Shown: positions 8,099 to 17,371 of the stretch, piece after piece
Position numbering within the stretch: the stretch's first letter is position 1
How the letters are laid out: every line of letters starts with the position of its first letter
NCBI RefSeq assembly: GCF_024397855.1
Contig: NZ_CP073343.1
Coordinates: forward strand, 2,790,001-2,854,000
Direction: 5' to 3'
DNA: 64,000 bases
Origin: Marinomonas rhizomae
Lineage (GTDB): Bacteria; Pseudomonadota; Gammaproteobacteria; Pseudomonadales; Marinomonadaceae
Notes under the pieces: generated by a model
Told to the model about the DNA's origin: nothing
The model's database searches: none
The model's input: only the letters and a program-made list of their open reading frames with translations
Position numbers and translations under genes: made by a program

Positions 8099-8926
8099 CT
8101 AAACTTTCTTGTCACGCTCAATAATCCACTCATGATCCGGATCATTATGAAAAATCCAGTTACGACTAGGCCCTGCCATAACGTTCAGGTAGTAGGATTG
8201 GTAACCATGTGGCACGCCTACTGGATGATAGCCTTCTGGCACCATCACGAGATCTCCGTCTTCCACAGCCATGGTTTCATCAATACTTCTGTCATCCGTA
8301 TAAACTCGCTGAAAAGCAAAGCCTTGTGGCGGATCAATTTTGTGATAATAGGTTTCTTCCAGCTGAGTTTCAGCAGGAGCCGCATCGGTATCATGTTTGT
8401 GCGGCGGATAGCTTGACCAGCCGCCACTTGGCGTAATCACTTCACAGACTAACAAGCTGTCAGCGGGTTCGTTACCGAATAAGATATTGCACACATGGCG
8501 AGTGTTGCTGGTGACACCTCGCGTTTCGTATTGGCATTGCTCCGGTGTGATCAATTTCGCTTGAAACCCGCCTTTTCCCGGTGCTTTGCAAAAGGCTACT
8601 TCTACATCGGTAATGGCTTCAACACGAATCTCGTCTTGTGCTGGCGAATACACCGAATAAGGTGCTTTTTGCTCGAACACACTCATACGATCACCAATGT
8701 CTTTCCATGCTTCCTGCTTGGTACTGGCATTGACTTTACCTGATAAAACCACCGCGCATACTTCATCGGTTCCAGTTTGAATCGTAATGGATTCGCCCGC
8801 TTTCAGTTGATAGGCTTCAAAGCCAACATACTGCCAATTGGCACTTTTAGGTGTCACTAATTGAGTCTGTGACAGCCCTGCTTTCTGATTTTTTTTACTG
8901 AGTCTGTTTTTACTTAATAAGGACAT
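8099..8926 (-). CDS. iolB: 5-Deoxy-glucuronate isomerase
   Basis: A cupin-fold isomerase that converts 5-deoxy-glucuronate to 2-deoxy-5-keto-gluconate. The family stretch GGWSSYPPHKHDTD, with its metal-ligand histidines, and the C-terminal FHNDPDHEW are present. I place the start at 8926 (MSLLSKN), giving 275 residues as expected and a GAGG site just upstream. The open frame extends upstream to 9088, but that extra part overlaps iolA out of frame and is not family-like. It lies 20 bases after iolA, so it is cotranscribed. Confidence 0.92.
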   Translation of the reverse strand: MSLLSKNRLSKKNQKAGLSQTQLVTPKSANWQYVGFEAYQLKAGESITIQTGTDEVCAVVLSGKVNASTKQEAWKDIGDRMSVFEQKAPYSVYSPAQDEIRVEAITDVEVAFCKAPGKGGFQAKLITPEQCQYETRGVTSNTRHVCNILFGNEPADSLLVCEVITPSGGWSSYPPHKHDTDAAPAETQLEETYYHKIDPPQGFAFQRVYTDDRSIDETMAVEDGDLVMVPEGYHPVGVPHGYQSYYLNVMAGPSRNWIFHNDPDHEWIIERDKKV

Positions 8927-8946
8927 ATTAAAAACCTCGAAACGGA

Positions 8947-10467
8947 TTATTTCATGGTTGGCATTGAAAACTCTGGACCAGCTCGTAAGCCTGTTGGCCA
9001 GCGTGCTGTAATGGTTTTCATGCGAGTGTAAAAACGAACACCGTCTGGCCCATGCATGTGTAGAGGCCCAAACAAAGAACGCTTCCAACCACCAAAACTA
9101 TGGAACGCCATAGGTACAGGTATTGGAACATTTACGCCCACCATACCGACTTGAACTTTCTCGGTAAACTGACGTGCTGTGTCTCCATCGCGAGTAAAAA
9201 TAGCGGTGCCATTACCATATTCATGTTGATTAATTAGCGCCAAACCTTCTTCATACGAATCCACTCGGACCACACACAAAACTGGGCCAAAGATCTCTTC
9301 GTCATAAATGCGCATGCCCGCTTTAACCTGATCAAACAAAGTGGGCCCAACAAAATAACCTTGCTCGTGGTTCTTACGCACAAAATCACGGCCATCCACC
9401 ACCAAAGTGGCGCCCTCTTCAACACCTGAAGTAATGTAGTCACGTACTTTTTGCGCATGTTCTTTGCTGATGAGTGGCCCCATGTGCGGCTCTTCTTCAA
9501 TGCCAAATTGTTTGTACAAACCCGGCCCTATCGTCATGGTGGAAATTTCTGTTTTCAACTTGGTAATCAGATTATCGGCAACATCATCACCGACACACAC
9601 CGCAACCGAAATCGCCATACAACGCTCACCTGCGGAGCCATAAGCCGCTCCCATTAGCGAATTAACCACTTGATTTGGATCGGCATCAGGCATCACCAAC
9701 ATATGATTTTTTGCACCACCCAGAGCCTGAACACGTTTGCCGTGAGCACTGGCAGTGGCATAAATGTATTCTGCGATTGGGGTAGAACCAACAAAGCTCA
9801 CCGCTTGAATGCGTTCATCGGTCAGCAAGACATCAACCGACTCTTTATCGCCATTAACGACATTAAACACACCATCCGGCAAACCGGCTTCTTTTAACAA
9901 CTCAGCAAGACGCATAATGGTACTTGGGTCTTTTTCAGACGGCTTCATCACGAAGGTATTTCCACAAGCGATGGACACAGGAAACATCCACATTGGCACC
10001 ATGGCAGGGAAATTAAATGGGCTAATACCCGCACAAACACCTAGTGGCTGCATCAGGCTATAGCTATCGACACCACGACCAACATTCAAACTGTGCTCAC
10101 CTTTTTGTAGATGAGGAATACCACAAGCAAATTCCACCACTTCCAGACCACGAGTCAATTCACCCATTGCGTCTGAATATACTTTGCCGTGCTCGCTGGA
10201 AATCAATTCCGCCAACTCATGGCTATGTTGTTCTACCAAGGCTTTGAACTTAAACAGTACACGAGCACGATTTAATGGCGTCACCTGAGACCAAGTTTCA
10301 AAAGCCGTTTGTGCTGCGGCAATCGCACTTTGTGTTTCTTCAACCGTACTCAAGGAAATCTGCAATGAAACATCACCCGTTGCTGGGTTAAAGACCTTCG
10401 CTTGGCGTGAGGAAACACTTTCTACCGTTTGGTTATTGATGAAGTTACCCATAAAGTTATTAGACAT
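8947..10467 (-). CDS. iolA: Methylmalonate-semialdehyde dehydrogenase (CoA-acylating)
   Basis: An aldehyde dehydrogenase superfamily enzyme (also called MmsA) that converts malonate semialdehyde or methylmalonate semialdehyde to acetyl-CoA or propionyl-CoA, the last step of inositol breakdown. FNFP (151-154) and the catalytic C283 in GERCMA, typical of this CoA-dependent branch, are visible. The length of 506 is normal. It lies 52 bases after iolE and 20 before iolB. MmsA also serves valine degradation, but no other valine genes are here, so inositol is the natural context. Confidence 0.92.
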   Translation of the reverse strand: MSNNFMGNFINNQTVESVSSRQAKVFNPATGDVSLQISLSTVEETQSAIAAAQTAFETWSQVTPLNRARVLFKFKALVEQHSHELAELISSEHGKVYSDAMGELTRGLEVVEFACGIPHLQKGEHSLNVGRGVDSYSLMQPLGVCAGISPFNFPAMVPMWMFPVSIACGNTFVMKPSEKDPSTIMRLAELLKEAGLPDGVFNVVNGDKESVDVLLTDERIQAVSFVGSTPIAEYIYATASAHGKRVQALGGAKNHMLVMPDADPNQVVNSLMGAAYGSAGERCMAISVAVCVGDDVADNLITKLKTEISTMTIGPGLYKQFGIEEEPHMGPLISKEHAQKVRDYITSGVEEGATLVVDGRDFVRKNHEQGYFVGPTLFDQVKAGMRIYDEEIFGPVLCVVRVDSYEEGLALINQHEYGNGTAIFTRDGDTARQFTEKVQVGMVGVNVPIPVPMAFHSFGGWKRSLFGPLHMHGPDGVRFYTRMKTITARWPTGLRAGPEFSMPTMK

Positions 10468-10519
10468 TTTCTTCTCTCTTCTTTCTTATCTTTTAAAGTA
10501 CATGAATGACCAGTGCGGG

Positions 10520-11452
10520 TTAAAAATGAAAACCGGCCTTTGCTAAATTCGCTGACAAATACTCATAGCCTTTTGTCGCATAAGTTAATGGATGCGCAAT
10601 AGCAGGATCTTGCTCCGCTTCCACGACAATCCAGCCCTGATAATCGGCTGCTTTCAGCACTTCAAAAATTGGGAAGTAATCGATACCACCATCTCCAGGC
10701 ACGGTATAAACGCCCTCCAGAACCGCGTTCAAAAAGGCACTGTCGCGATTGAGGTTGTCTTTCAAAACATCCAGACGGATGTCCTTACAATGCACATGCA
10801 CTATGCGCTTAGCGTGCTTCTTCGCCATCGCTAAAGCATCACCACCTGCAAAGGTAATGTGCCCTGTATCCAACAATAACCCCACATTGTCGCCCGTCAT
10901 TTGCATCAATTTATCGACCTCTTCCGAGGTTTCAATCACGGTGCCCATATGATGGTGGTAGGCCATTTTTACGCCTTCCGACGCCATATAATCAGCGACT
11001 GCTGTCATGCGTTTCGCGTATTCTTCCCATTGATTTTGGGTCATACGCGGACGTTGTGACAAAGGCACAGATTGATACCCATGAACACACCCGCTGACTT
11101 CGGCAAATACCATGACGTTAGAACCCAAGGCCTTTAGTAGATTTAGATGGTCCTGCATGGCGGCAATTTCGTCTTCCACACTCCGCTCCAACAAACGAGC
11201 GCTGTACCAACCGGACACCAAAGATAAGTCGTGTTGCTTTAAAATCGGCCCAAGCACACTGGCATCACGGGGAAATTTGTTACCTAATTCAATACCGCTA
11301 TAACCTGCTTGACGCGCTTCGCTCAAGCAAACTTCTAACGGTGTATCGGCACCTAATGATGGCAAATCATCATTGGTCCAAGTAAGAGGATTAATGCCAA
11401 TTCTGATCTTTGATTCCGTTGTCGCATTATTATTTTTATTCGTGCTGTTCAT
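10520..11452 (-). CDS. iolE: Inosose dehydratase (2-keto-myo-inositol dehydratase)
   Basis: A TIM-barrel enzyme of the xylose-isomerase-like family that removes water from scyllo-inosose to give the diketo-4-deoxy compound used by IolD. Family landmarks are GINPLTWTNDD near residue 20, YSGIELGNKFP, and the metal-site region AYHHHMGTV through LLLDTGHITFAGGD. A poly-Asn/Thr N-terminus (NSTNKNNNATTE) precedes the conserved core and may be an unstructured tail. It lies 73 bases after iolD, in the same direction. Confidence 0.92.
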   Translation of the reverse strand: MNSTNKNNNATTESKIRIGINPLTWTNDDLPSLGADTPLEVCLSEARQAGYSGIELGNKFPRDASVLGPILKQHDLSLVSGWYSARLLERSVEDEIAAMQDHLNLLKALGSNVMVFAEVSGCVHGYQSVPLSQRPRMTQNQWEEYAKRMTAVADYMASEGVKMAYHHHMGTVIETSEEVDKLMQMTGDNVGLLLDTGHITFAGGDALAMAKKHAKRIVHVHCKDIRLDVLKDNLNRDSAFLNAVLEGVYTVPGDGGIDYFPIFEVLKAADYQGWIVVEAEQDPAIAHPLTYATKGYEYLSANLAKAGFHF

Positions 11453-11525
11453 GAAATTACTCCAAGATCTATGTTCTTTTTTCTACTTTTTACTTTCTAT
11501 TTAAAAGTTAAAGTAAAAATGAAAA

Positions 11526-13388
11526 TTAATAAGGTTGCTGTTGTTTGGCTATTTTGTACTGACGCACGGCATCGACCACTTGTTCACGGCTCGACACTTC
11601 TGGCACCGCCACATCCCACCAAGCACCGCCTTCTTGTGTACTTGGCATTGGGTCCGTATCGATTGCGATCACATAGGTTTTGTTACTGGCTCTGGCTCGC
11701 GTTAGAGCTTGTTCTAAATCGGCAAGACAAGCGACCTGTTCGGAATTTGCCCCTAAAGCTTTGGCATGAGCAGCAAAGTCGGTCTTTGGTGCGCCAGCTT
11801 CTACGGTATGGCAGTGCTGCAATAAATTATTGAATGACTCGCCACCGCAGGCTTGTTGCAAGCGATTGATACAGGCGTAGCCACGGTTATCCAAAACAAC
11901 AATGATGAGCTTCAAGCCCAGCATCACCGACGTGGCGATTTCAGAGTTCAACATCAAATAACTGCCATCACCCACCATCACAATCACGTCACGATTAGGC
12001 GTTGCCATTTTTACACCCAGCCCACCCGCTAGCTCGTAACCCATACAGGAAAAACCGTATTCCACGTGATAACCAAGGTCTGACGAAGTACGCCACAACT
12101 TGTGCAATTCGCCAGGCAAACCACCTGCGGCTTGTACTAAGGTACTATTAACGGTTGCAGAACGATTAATCACGCCAATGACATTCGCGTCGGTTGGCAA
12201 ATAATCATGATCGCTTGCTTGCTTTGGCAAGGCGGTCACTTGGTCCACTGCAGCGAGCCAATCAAGATTCAAGGCTTTCACCTTATCACTCCAAGTCGCT
12301 GGCGTTTGATAATCTTCAACCTCGGCCAATAACTCTTGCAACGTGACTTTTGCATCGCCAATTAAAGGCACAGCATTGTGCTTTTCTGCATCAAAAGACG
12401 TGACATTGATGCTTAATAAAATGTGATCTGGATTGGCAAACAAGGTACGCGATGCCGAAGTAAAATCTTGCAAACGCGTGCCAATCGCGATGATTAAGTC
12501 TGCTTCTTGCGCAGCAGCATTTGCAGCGCTTGAACCCGTTACGCCCACCGCACCAAGATTAAATTCATGATCCCAAGGCAATGCACCTTTGCCTGCTTGC
12601 GTTTCACAAGCGGGAATATGGCATTGCTCAATCAAGGCAGTGGCTTCTTCAAGCGCCAAGCTGTAATGCACACCGCCACCAAGTAAAACCAGTGGTTTTT
12701 TTGCCTGTTTAATCGCAGTAATAGCCGCCGCTAGCTGATCCAGATCAGCGCGATTTCGACGCGGTTTATGAACTTTTTTCGCAAAAAAACTAACAGGATA
12801 ATCAAACGCCATAGTCTGCACATCTTGCGGCAATGCCAAGGTAGCTGGCCCGCAAGTGGCTGGATCTAACATGGTATTGATCGCCACTGGCAAGCTGGTA
12901 ATTAACTGCTCTGGTCGATTGATTCGGTCGAAATAACGCGATACGGGGCGAAAACAATCGTTTACAGACATGGTCGGGTCATTAAAATGCTCGACCTGTT
13001 GTAATACTGGATCAGGCGTTCTCGTAGCAAAGACATCCCCCGGCAAAAACAGCACAGGTAAACGATTCGCCATCGCCATGCCTGCAGCCGTCACCATATT
13101 AAGCGCTCCCGGACCAATAGAAGAGGTACAGGCCATAATACGTTGGCGACGATATTGCTTAGCGTAGGAACTAGCCGCTAGCGCCATGCCTTGTTCATTA
13201 TGAGCTCGAAAGGTCGTAAACTCGTCTTTGACTTGCGCCAAGGCTTCGCCTATCCCAGCTACATTGCCATGACCAAAAATTGCCCACGCACCACCAAACA
13301 AAGGCACTTCCACACCATCCACCACAGTGAATTGCGCTTGCAAATGTTTGACCAAGGCTTGCGCCATTGTTAAACGTATTGTGTCCAT
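11526..13388 (-). CDS. iolD: 3D-(3,5/4)-trihydroxycyclohexane-1,2-dione hydrolase
   Basis: A thiamine-diphosphate enzyme that opens the inositol ring to 5-deoxy-glucuronate. The ThDP-binding GDG...N motif (VMVGDGSYLMLNSE) lies around residue 470, and the N-terminal half carries the glutamate-containing FTTFRAHNEQGMA stretch. I start it at 13388 (MDTIRLTMAQ), giving 620 residues. The strong AGGAGG site just upstream decides this over the upstream extension to 13436, which would overlap iolC. The ATG shares one base with the iolC stop, so the two are translationally coupled. Confidence 0.93.
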   Translation of the reverse strand: MDTIRLTMAQALVKHLQAQFTVVDGVEVPLFGGAWAIFGHGNVAGIGEALAQVKDEFTTFRAHNEQGMALAASSYAKQYRRQRIMACTSSIGPGALNMVTAAGMAMANRLPVLFLPGDVFATRTPDPVLQQVEHFNDPTMSVNDCFRPVSRYFDRINRPEQLITSLPVAINTMLDPATCGPATLALPQDVQTMAFDYPVSFFAKKVHKPRRNRADLDQLAAAITAIKQAKKPLVLLGGGVHYSLALEEATALIEQCHIPACETQAGKGALPWDHEFNLGAVGVTGSSAANAAAQEADLIIAIGTRLQDFTSASRTLFANPDHILLSINVTSFDAEKHNAVPLIGDAKVTLQELLAEVEDYQTPATWSDKVKALNLDWLAAVDQVTALPKQASDHDYLPTDANVIGVINRSATVNSTLVQAAGGLPGELHKLWRTSSDLGYHVEYGFSCMGYELAGGLGVKMATPNRDVIVMVGDGSYLMLNSEIATSVMLGLKLIIVVLDNRGYACINRLQQACGGESFNNLLQHCHTVEAGAPKTDFAAHAKALGANSEQVACLADLEQALTRARASNKTYVIAIDTDPMPSTQEGGAWWDVAVPEVSSREQVVDAVRQYKIAKQQQPY

Positions 13389-15346
13389 TATGCCTCCTTC
13401 CTTTTCATCATCTGGCTGTCGTTTCGCTGCTGCCACAATGCACTCATTTCTAAATAGTTTTGCGTTACACGCTCAACAAACACGGCATCATCAATGTCAT
13501 TTCTTAACCAAGCTTTAACCGGTTCAGAAAATAGTGTTCGGCCAATGGCAAAGCCCTTACAAATGTCTTGTCCTGCGGCCGCTTCGAAGCCTGCTTTTAG
13601 TGCGTCTACTGGCGCATCCAAGCCTAACAGCACGACACCTCGACAATACGGCGCTCGGGCCTTGATTAAGTCGCCAATATTTTGCCAAGCAGCTTTACTC
13701 GGAGAAGGTAATTTCCACCAATCTGGGAAAATCCCCAAGTTATAAAAACGCTCGATGGAACGTGGCAAGGTATCGTCTTTTACTTCAGACCCCACAGGCG
13801 GAATGATCTCCACCAGTAACTCATGGCCCGTTGTACAGCAAGCACGATACAGATCCATGACCTTTTTCTCTTGCTCATTACGCAAACTGACTTCATCATC
13901 TGGATGATAAAACACCAAGCATTTCACAATATGGTTGGCTGGCCATGTTGCAATCGCTTGCCCGACGTTATTGCCTAATTCGAAACGCAATGGGCGGCTA
14001 CTTGGTAATTCCACTGGTCGAGCGATCCAAAAATCTTTGCCAGTAATATCGTTTAAAACATCTTGGGCAAAGGTACCATCCGCCAATATGCCCGTACCGC
14101 CAACCTTACCTTCTAACATAGAAGCGCCTTGATAAGCCGCTTGTAGAATCAATTTCTTTGCTTTCGGTATTTGCGACAAAGGCGCGCCCGCTTCACGACA
14201 CATATCGACAAATTGGCGTCTGTGGTCGAATGCTAAGATACACATGTCTTGCCATGCTTTTGTTGGATCTTCGCGCAACATGCGCTGAGTGGTGACACGA
14301 TGCAGATAGTTCAACACGGGATCGAGGTCAGGTCTTGGAATATCATTGCGATTAGCCAAGTAATAATCCAGCTCTTCCAAGCTAGGCATGGCAGGCGAAC
14401 AACCATGTCGAGAAACCACAATTGCACCACACGCATTGGCGTAGTCACAGGCATTCTCCGTCGCTTCACCCGGAATCCAGCCTCGTAAATAACCACTCAT
14501 AAAAGCATCGCCAGCGCCCAATACGTTCAGCACATCCACAGTGACACCATAACGAGTGACACCTTCATCTAAGGTGTCAGGAATGTCACCTTTAAAAACA
14601 GAACAACCCAAGGCGCCACGCTTCACCACAAACTCAGCAGAGGACACTTTACGAATGCGCTTTAAGCACTCAATGGTATCTTCGCAGCCACCAGCAATAT
14701 GAAACTCTTCTTCGGTTCCCACCACCAAATCGCACAAAGGCATAATAGACAGCAAATGCTGAGTGACAGAGTCGTTTGATACAAAACGATTTTCGCCTTC
14801 ACCTTTCCCCGTCAACCCCCACAATACAGGTCGATAATCGATGTCGACCACCACTTTTGTATTATTGGCTTTGGCGTACTTGATCGCTGTCCTAGCCGCT
14901 TGATCTGTACCTTTGGTAGAAAAATGCGTACCAGTAATCAACAAGGCTTTTGCTGAAGCAATATAGGCTTCGTTAAAATCGCTTTCACTGATCGCCATGT
15001 CCGCGCAATTTTCACGATAAAAGATCAATGGAAAGGTGTCTTTGTCTTTAATACCAAGCAACACCAAGCCTGTTAAGCGTTCTTTGTCAGTCACCACATG
15101 AGAGACATCCACACCCGCTCGCGCAAGCTCTTGACGTACAAATCGCCCCATGTGCTCGTCACCGACACGGGTTAGCATGGCCGACTTCAACCCCATTCGA
15201 GAAGTCCCAAAAGCGATATTACAAGACGAACCACCAAGGTATTTTTTAAAACTGCTCACGTCTTCTAATGGCGCACCAATCTGTTCCGAATATAGGTCAA
15301 CCGCGGCACGCCCTAAGCAAATAACATCCAATTTTTTATTATTCAT
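13388..15346 (-). CDS. iolC: 5-Dehydro-2-deoxygluconokinase fused to DUF2090 (probable aldolase half)
   Basis: Residues 1 to about 325 are a PfkB/ribokinase-family kinase; the GAGD anion-hole motif is at 277-280. Residues from about 340 to 652 form a DUF2090 domain, which resembles class I aldolases and begins near DPVLNYLHRV. The kinase phosphorylates 2-deoxy-5-keto-gluconate. No separate iolJ aldolase gene exists in the locus, so the second half is the likely aldolase that yields dihydroxyacetone phosphate and malonate semialdehyde. This fusion is known from other proteobacteria. The start at 15346 is chosen for its GGAGATC site. It overlaps the upstream dehydrogenase by 4 bases (ATGA) and iolD by 1. 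Confidence 0.9.
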   Translation of the reverse strand: MNNKKLDVICLGRAAVDLYSEQIGAPLEDVSSFKKYLGGSSCNIAFGTSRMGLKSAMLTRVGDEHMGRFVRQELARAGVDVSHVVTDKERLTGLVLLGIKDKDTFPLIFYRENCADMAISESDFNEAYIASAKALLITGTHFSTKGTDQAARTAIKYAKANNTKVVVDIDYRPVLWGLTGKGEGENRFVSNDSVTQHLLSIMPLCDLVVGTEEEFHIAGGCEDTIECLKRIRKVSSAEFVVKRGALGCSVFKGDIPDTLDEGVTRYGVTVDVLNVLGAGDAFMSGYLRGWIPGEATENACDYANACGAIVVSRHGCSPAMPSLEELDYYLANRNDIPRPDLDPVLNYLHRVTTQRMLREDPTKAWQDMCILAFDHRRQFVDMCREAGAPLSQIPKAKKLILQAAYQGASMLEGKVGGTGILADGTFAQDVLNDITGKDFWIARPVELPSSRPLRFELGNNVGQAIATWPANHIVKCLVFYHPDDEVSLRNEQEKKVMDLYRACCTTGHELLVEIIPPVGSEVKDDTLPRSIERFYNLGIFPDWWKLPSPSKAAWQNIGDLIKARAPYCRGVVLLGLDAPVDALKAGFEAAAGQDICKGFAIGRTLFSEPVKAWLRNDIDDAVFVERVTQNYLEMSALWQQRNDSQMMKRKEA

Positions 15347-16509
15347 TTTTGATCTCCATCGTATTGCTCTACCTCGACCCAAGCTTTTTTATCAACGGAT
15401 TCCACCACGCTGTCGAGAATGATATTAACCTGGGTCGCAGCACGAAAATCTGGCCATAAAGGCGCATCATTAACAACACCTCGAAACAAGTCTCGAATTT
15501 CAACGGCTTTCATATCGTTGAAGCCTAAACCATGGCCTGCAGACACGCAAAAAGCTTGATAATCCGGATGCTCCGGTCCCACTAAAATACGTTTAAATCC
15601 TTGAGTCTGAGGATTACCTTCAGCAATGTACAAAGACAATTCAGACAAGGTTTCTTGGTCGAAAATTAAACTTCCTTTGGTGCCTGTAATTTCGAACGAT
15701 AAACCATTTTTTCGCCCCCATGCGATACGTGATGCTTCTAATGTACCTTGGGCGCCATTGGCAAAACGCACCATCATATGCGCTTGGTCGTCGTTTTCGA
15801 CTTCGCCAACACCGGGTTTCGAATCGTCGAGCGTTGGAGCCAGTGGACGTTGTTGATGCACGATTTTTAAATCGGCACACAATGATGTTATCGGCGCGAC
15901 GAGATGAATGGCCAATTGCACAAGATGTGAAGCTAAATCATTCAGCGCTCCAGTTCCCGCAAATTGCTTTTGTAAACGCCAGCTAAAGGGCAAATTGGCG
16001 TCAGCAAGATAATCTTCGTTGAACACACCTCGAAAATGCACCACCTCGCCGATATCTCCACGAGCAATTAATTGCTTAGCAAATTGCACTGTTGGATTCT
16101 TAATATAATTAAAGCCAACCAGTGTTTTCACACTGGCTTTTTCGGCCGCTTCGGTCATTTCTTTGGCGTCTTCAGCGTTTAGCGCTAAGGGTTTTTCACT
16201 GTATACATGCTTGCCGGCGGCAATGGCCGCCAAGGCGATTTCTTTATGCAAAAAGTTCGGCGCGCAGATATCGACCACATCAATGTCAACATCCTTAATC
16301 AAGGCCTTCCAATCCCCTGTTGAGCGGTTAAAACCTAACTCCAAAGCCTTCGCTTTAGCTAATTCAGCCGTGGCATCGGCTAACATTTCGCAGTGCAATT
16401 GACTGTGGGGAATGGCAAAAGCCGCCATTGCATTTCGATAAGCAATCGCATGAGCTTTGCCCATGTACCCTGAACCCACCAAACCAACACGCATTTGTTT
16501 TTTTGTCAT
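15343..16509 (-). CDS. Gfo/Idh/MocA-family inositol-type dehydrogenase
   Basis: The nucleotide-binding GSGYMG is at residues 12-17, and the SEKPLALN stretch carries the family lysine. A catalytic-type histidine lies in NDLASHLVQLA. At 388 residues it is clearly longer than IolG (332) and distinct in sequence. It is likely a dehydrogenase for another inositol stereoisomer (scyllo- or D-chiro-) or for an inosose, feeding them into the same pathway. It lies between the transporter ATPase (11-base gap) and iolC (4-base overlap), so it is made early in the transcript. Substrate and direction cannot be set from sequence. Confidence 0.85.
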   Translation of the reverse strand: MTKKQMRVGLVGSGYMGKAHAIAYRNAMAAFAIPHSQLHCEMLADATAELAKAKALELGFNRSTGDWKALIKDVDIDVVDICAPNFLHKEIALAAIAAGKHVYSEKPLALNAEDAKEMTEAAEKASVKTLVGFNYIKNPTVQFAKQLIARGDIGEVVHFRGVFNEDYLADANLPFSWRLQKQFAGTGALNDLASHLVQLAIHLVAPITSLCADLKIVHQQRPLAPTLDDSKPGVGEVENDDQAHMMVRFANGAQGTLEASRIAWGRKNGLSFEITGTKGSLIFDQETLSELSLYIAEGNPQTQGFKRILVGPEHPDYQAFCVSAGHGLGFNDMKAVEIRDLFRGVVNDAPLWPDFRAATQVNIILDSVVESVDKKAWVEVEQYDGDQK

Positions 16510-16520
16510 GATGTCGTCCC

Positions 16521-17318
16521 TTATGCGGTGGCATCCAAACGGCTAAATTCTTCCAGTTCCGCCGTCAGCTCATCCAACTCTTGGCCGCCTGCCATCATTT
16601 CCAGTACGTCTTCGCGGCTCACTTCGGATTTCATAAAGGAACCTAGGCTCTGCCCACGATTCAATAACGTAAAACGATCGGCAATAGGATAAGCATGATG
16701 GACATTATGAGTAATCAAAATCACCGCCAACCCTCTGGCTTTGGCTTTCGCCACGACCTTCAAAACATTGGCAGATTGCTTCACACCAAGGGCCGCAGTG
16801 GGTTCATCAAGGATCAGCACCTTGGCACCAAAGTGAATGGCACGAGCAATCGCTAAACACTGCCTTTCCCCCCCTGACATAGTACCAATCGCTTGGGAAG
16901 GGTCACGGACATTAATGCCCATTTCGGCCATGCCTTTTTGAGCAATTTGATTAGCGGTTTCAATATCAAAACGCTTAAAAATGCCGTGCCCTTTGGTGAT
17001 TTCTCGCCCCATAAAAAAGTTACGTGTCACACTCATTAAAGGCACTAATGCAAGATCTTGATAAACGGTCGCAATACCTGAATCAAGGGCTTCTACTGGT
17101 GATTCGAACACCACTGGTTTGCCTTCAAACAAATACTCACCATCGCTTGGTGCGTGAACACCTGCTAGGGTTTTGATCAAGGTGGATTTACCAGCGCCGT
17201 TATCACCTAGCAAACAGTGAACTTCACCCAGTTTCACCTTCATGTCGATGTCTTTGATGGCAATAACTGAACCGAAGTAGCGGCTCACTTTTTTTAATTC
17301 AATAATAAATTCGCTCAT
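16521..17318 (-). CDS. Sugar-type ABC transporter ATPase, single nucleotide-binding domain
   Basis: The ATPase subunit of the inositol importer. Walker [10 protein letters not shown] is at 38-46, the signature is [15 protein letters not shown], Walker [12 protein letters not shown], and the switch His lies in ITHNVHH. At 265 residues it has one domain, like FrcA, whereas RbsA/XylG-type ATPases carry two domains in about 500 residues. It follows the permease by 53 bases and precedes the dehydrogenase by 11. An acidic C-terminal tail ([15 protein letters not shown]) follows the domain. Confidence 0.9.
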   Translation of the reverse strand: MSEFIIELKKVSRYFGSVIAIKDIDMKVKLGEVHCLLGDNGAGKSTLIKTLAGVHAPSDGEYLFEGKPVVFESPVEALDSGIATVYQDLALVPLMSVTRNFFMGREITKGHGIFKRFDIETANQIAQKGMAEMGINVRDPSQAIGTMSGGERQCLAIARAIHFGAKVLILDEPTAALGVKQSANVLKVVAKAKARGLAVILITHNVHHAYPIADRFTLLNRGQSLGSFMKSEVSREDVLEMMAGGQELDELTAELEEFSRLDATA

Positions 17319-17371
17319 TTTGTTCTCCTAAATTCTGATTCTAAAAAGTCAACTCGAGTACGGGCTCGCCG

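Noticed and set aside
8927..9088. N-terminal 54-residue extension of IolB
   Set aside because: It overlaps iolA out of frame, does not resemble IolB, and a good ribosome site precedes the later ATG at 8926.
13389..13436. N-terminal extension of IolD
   Set aside because: It overlaps the end of iolC; the AGGAGG site points to the start at 13388.
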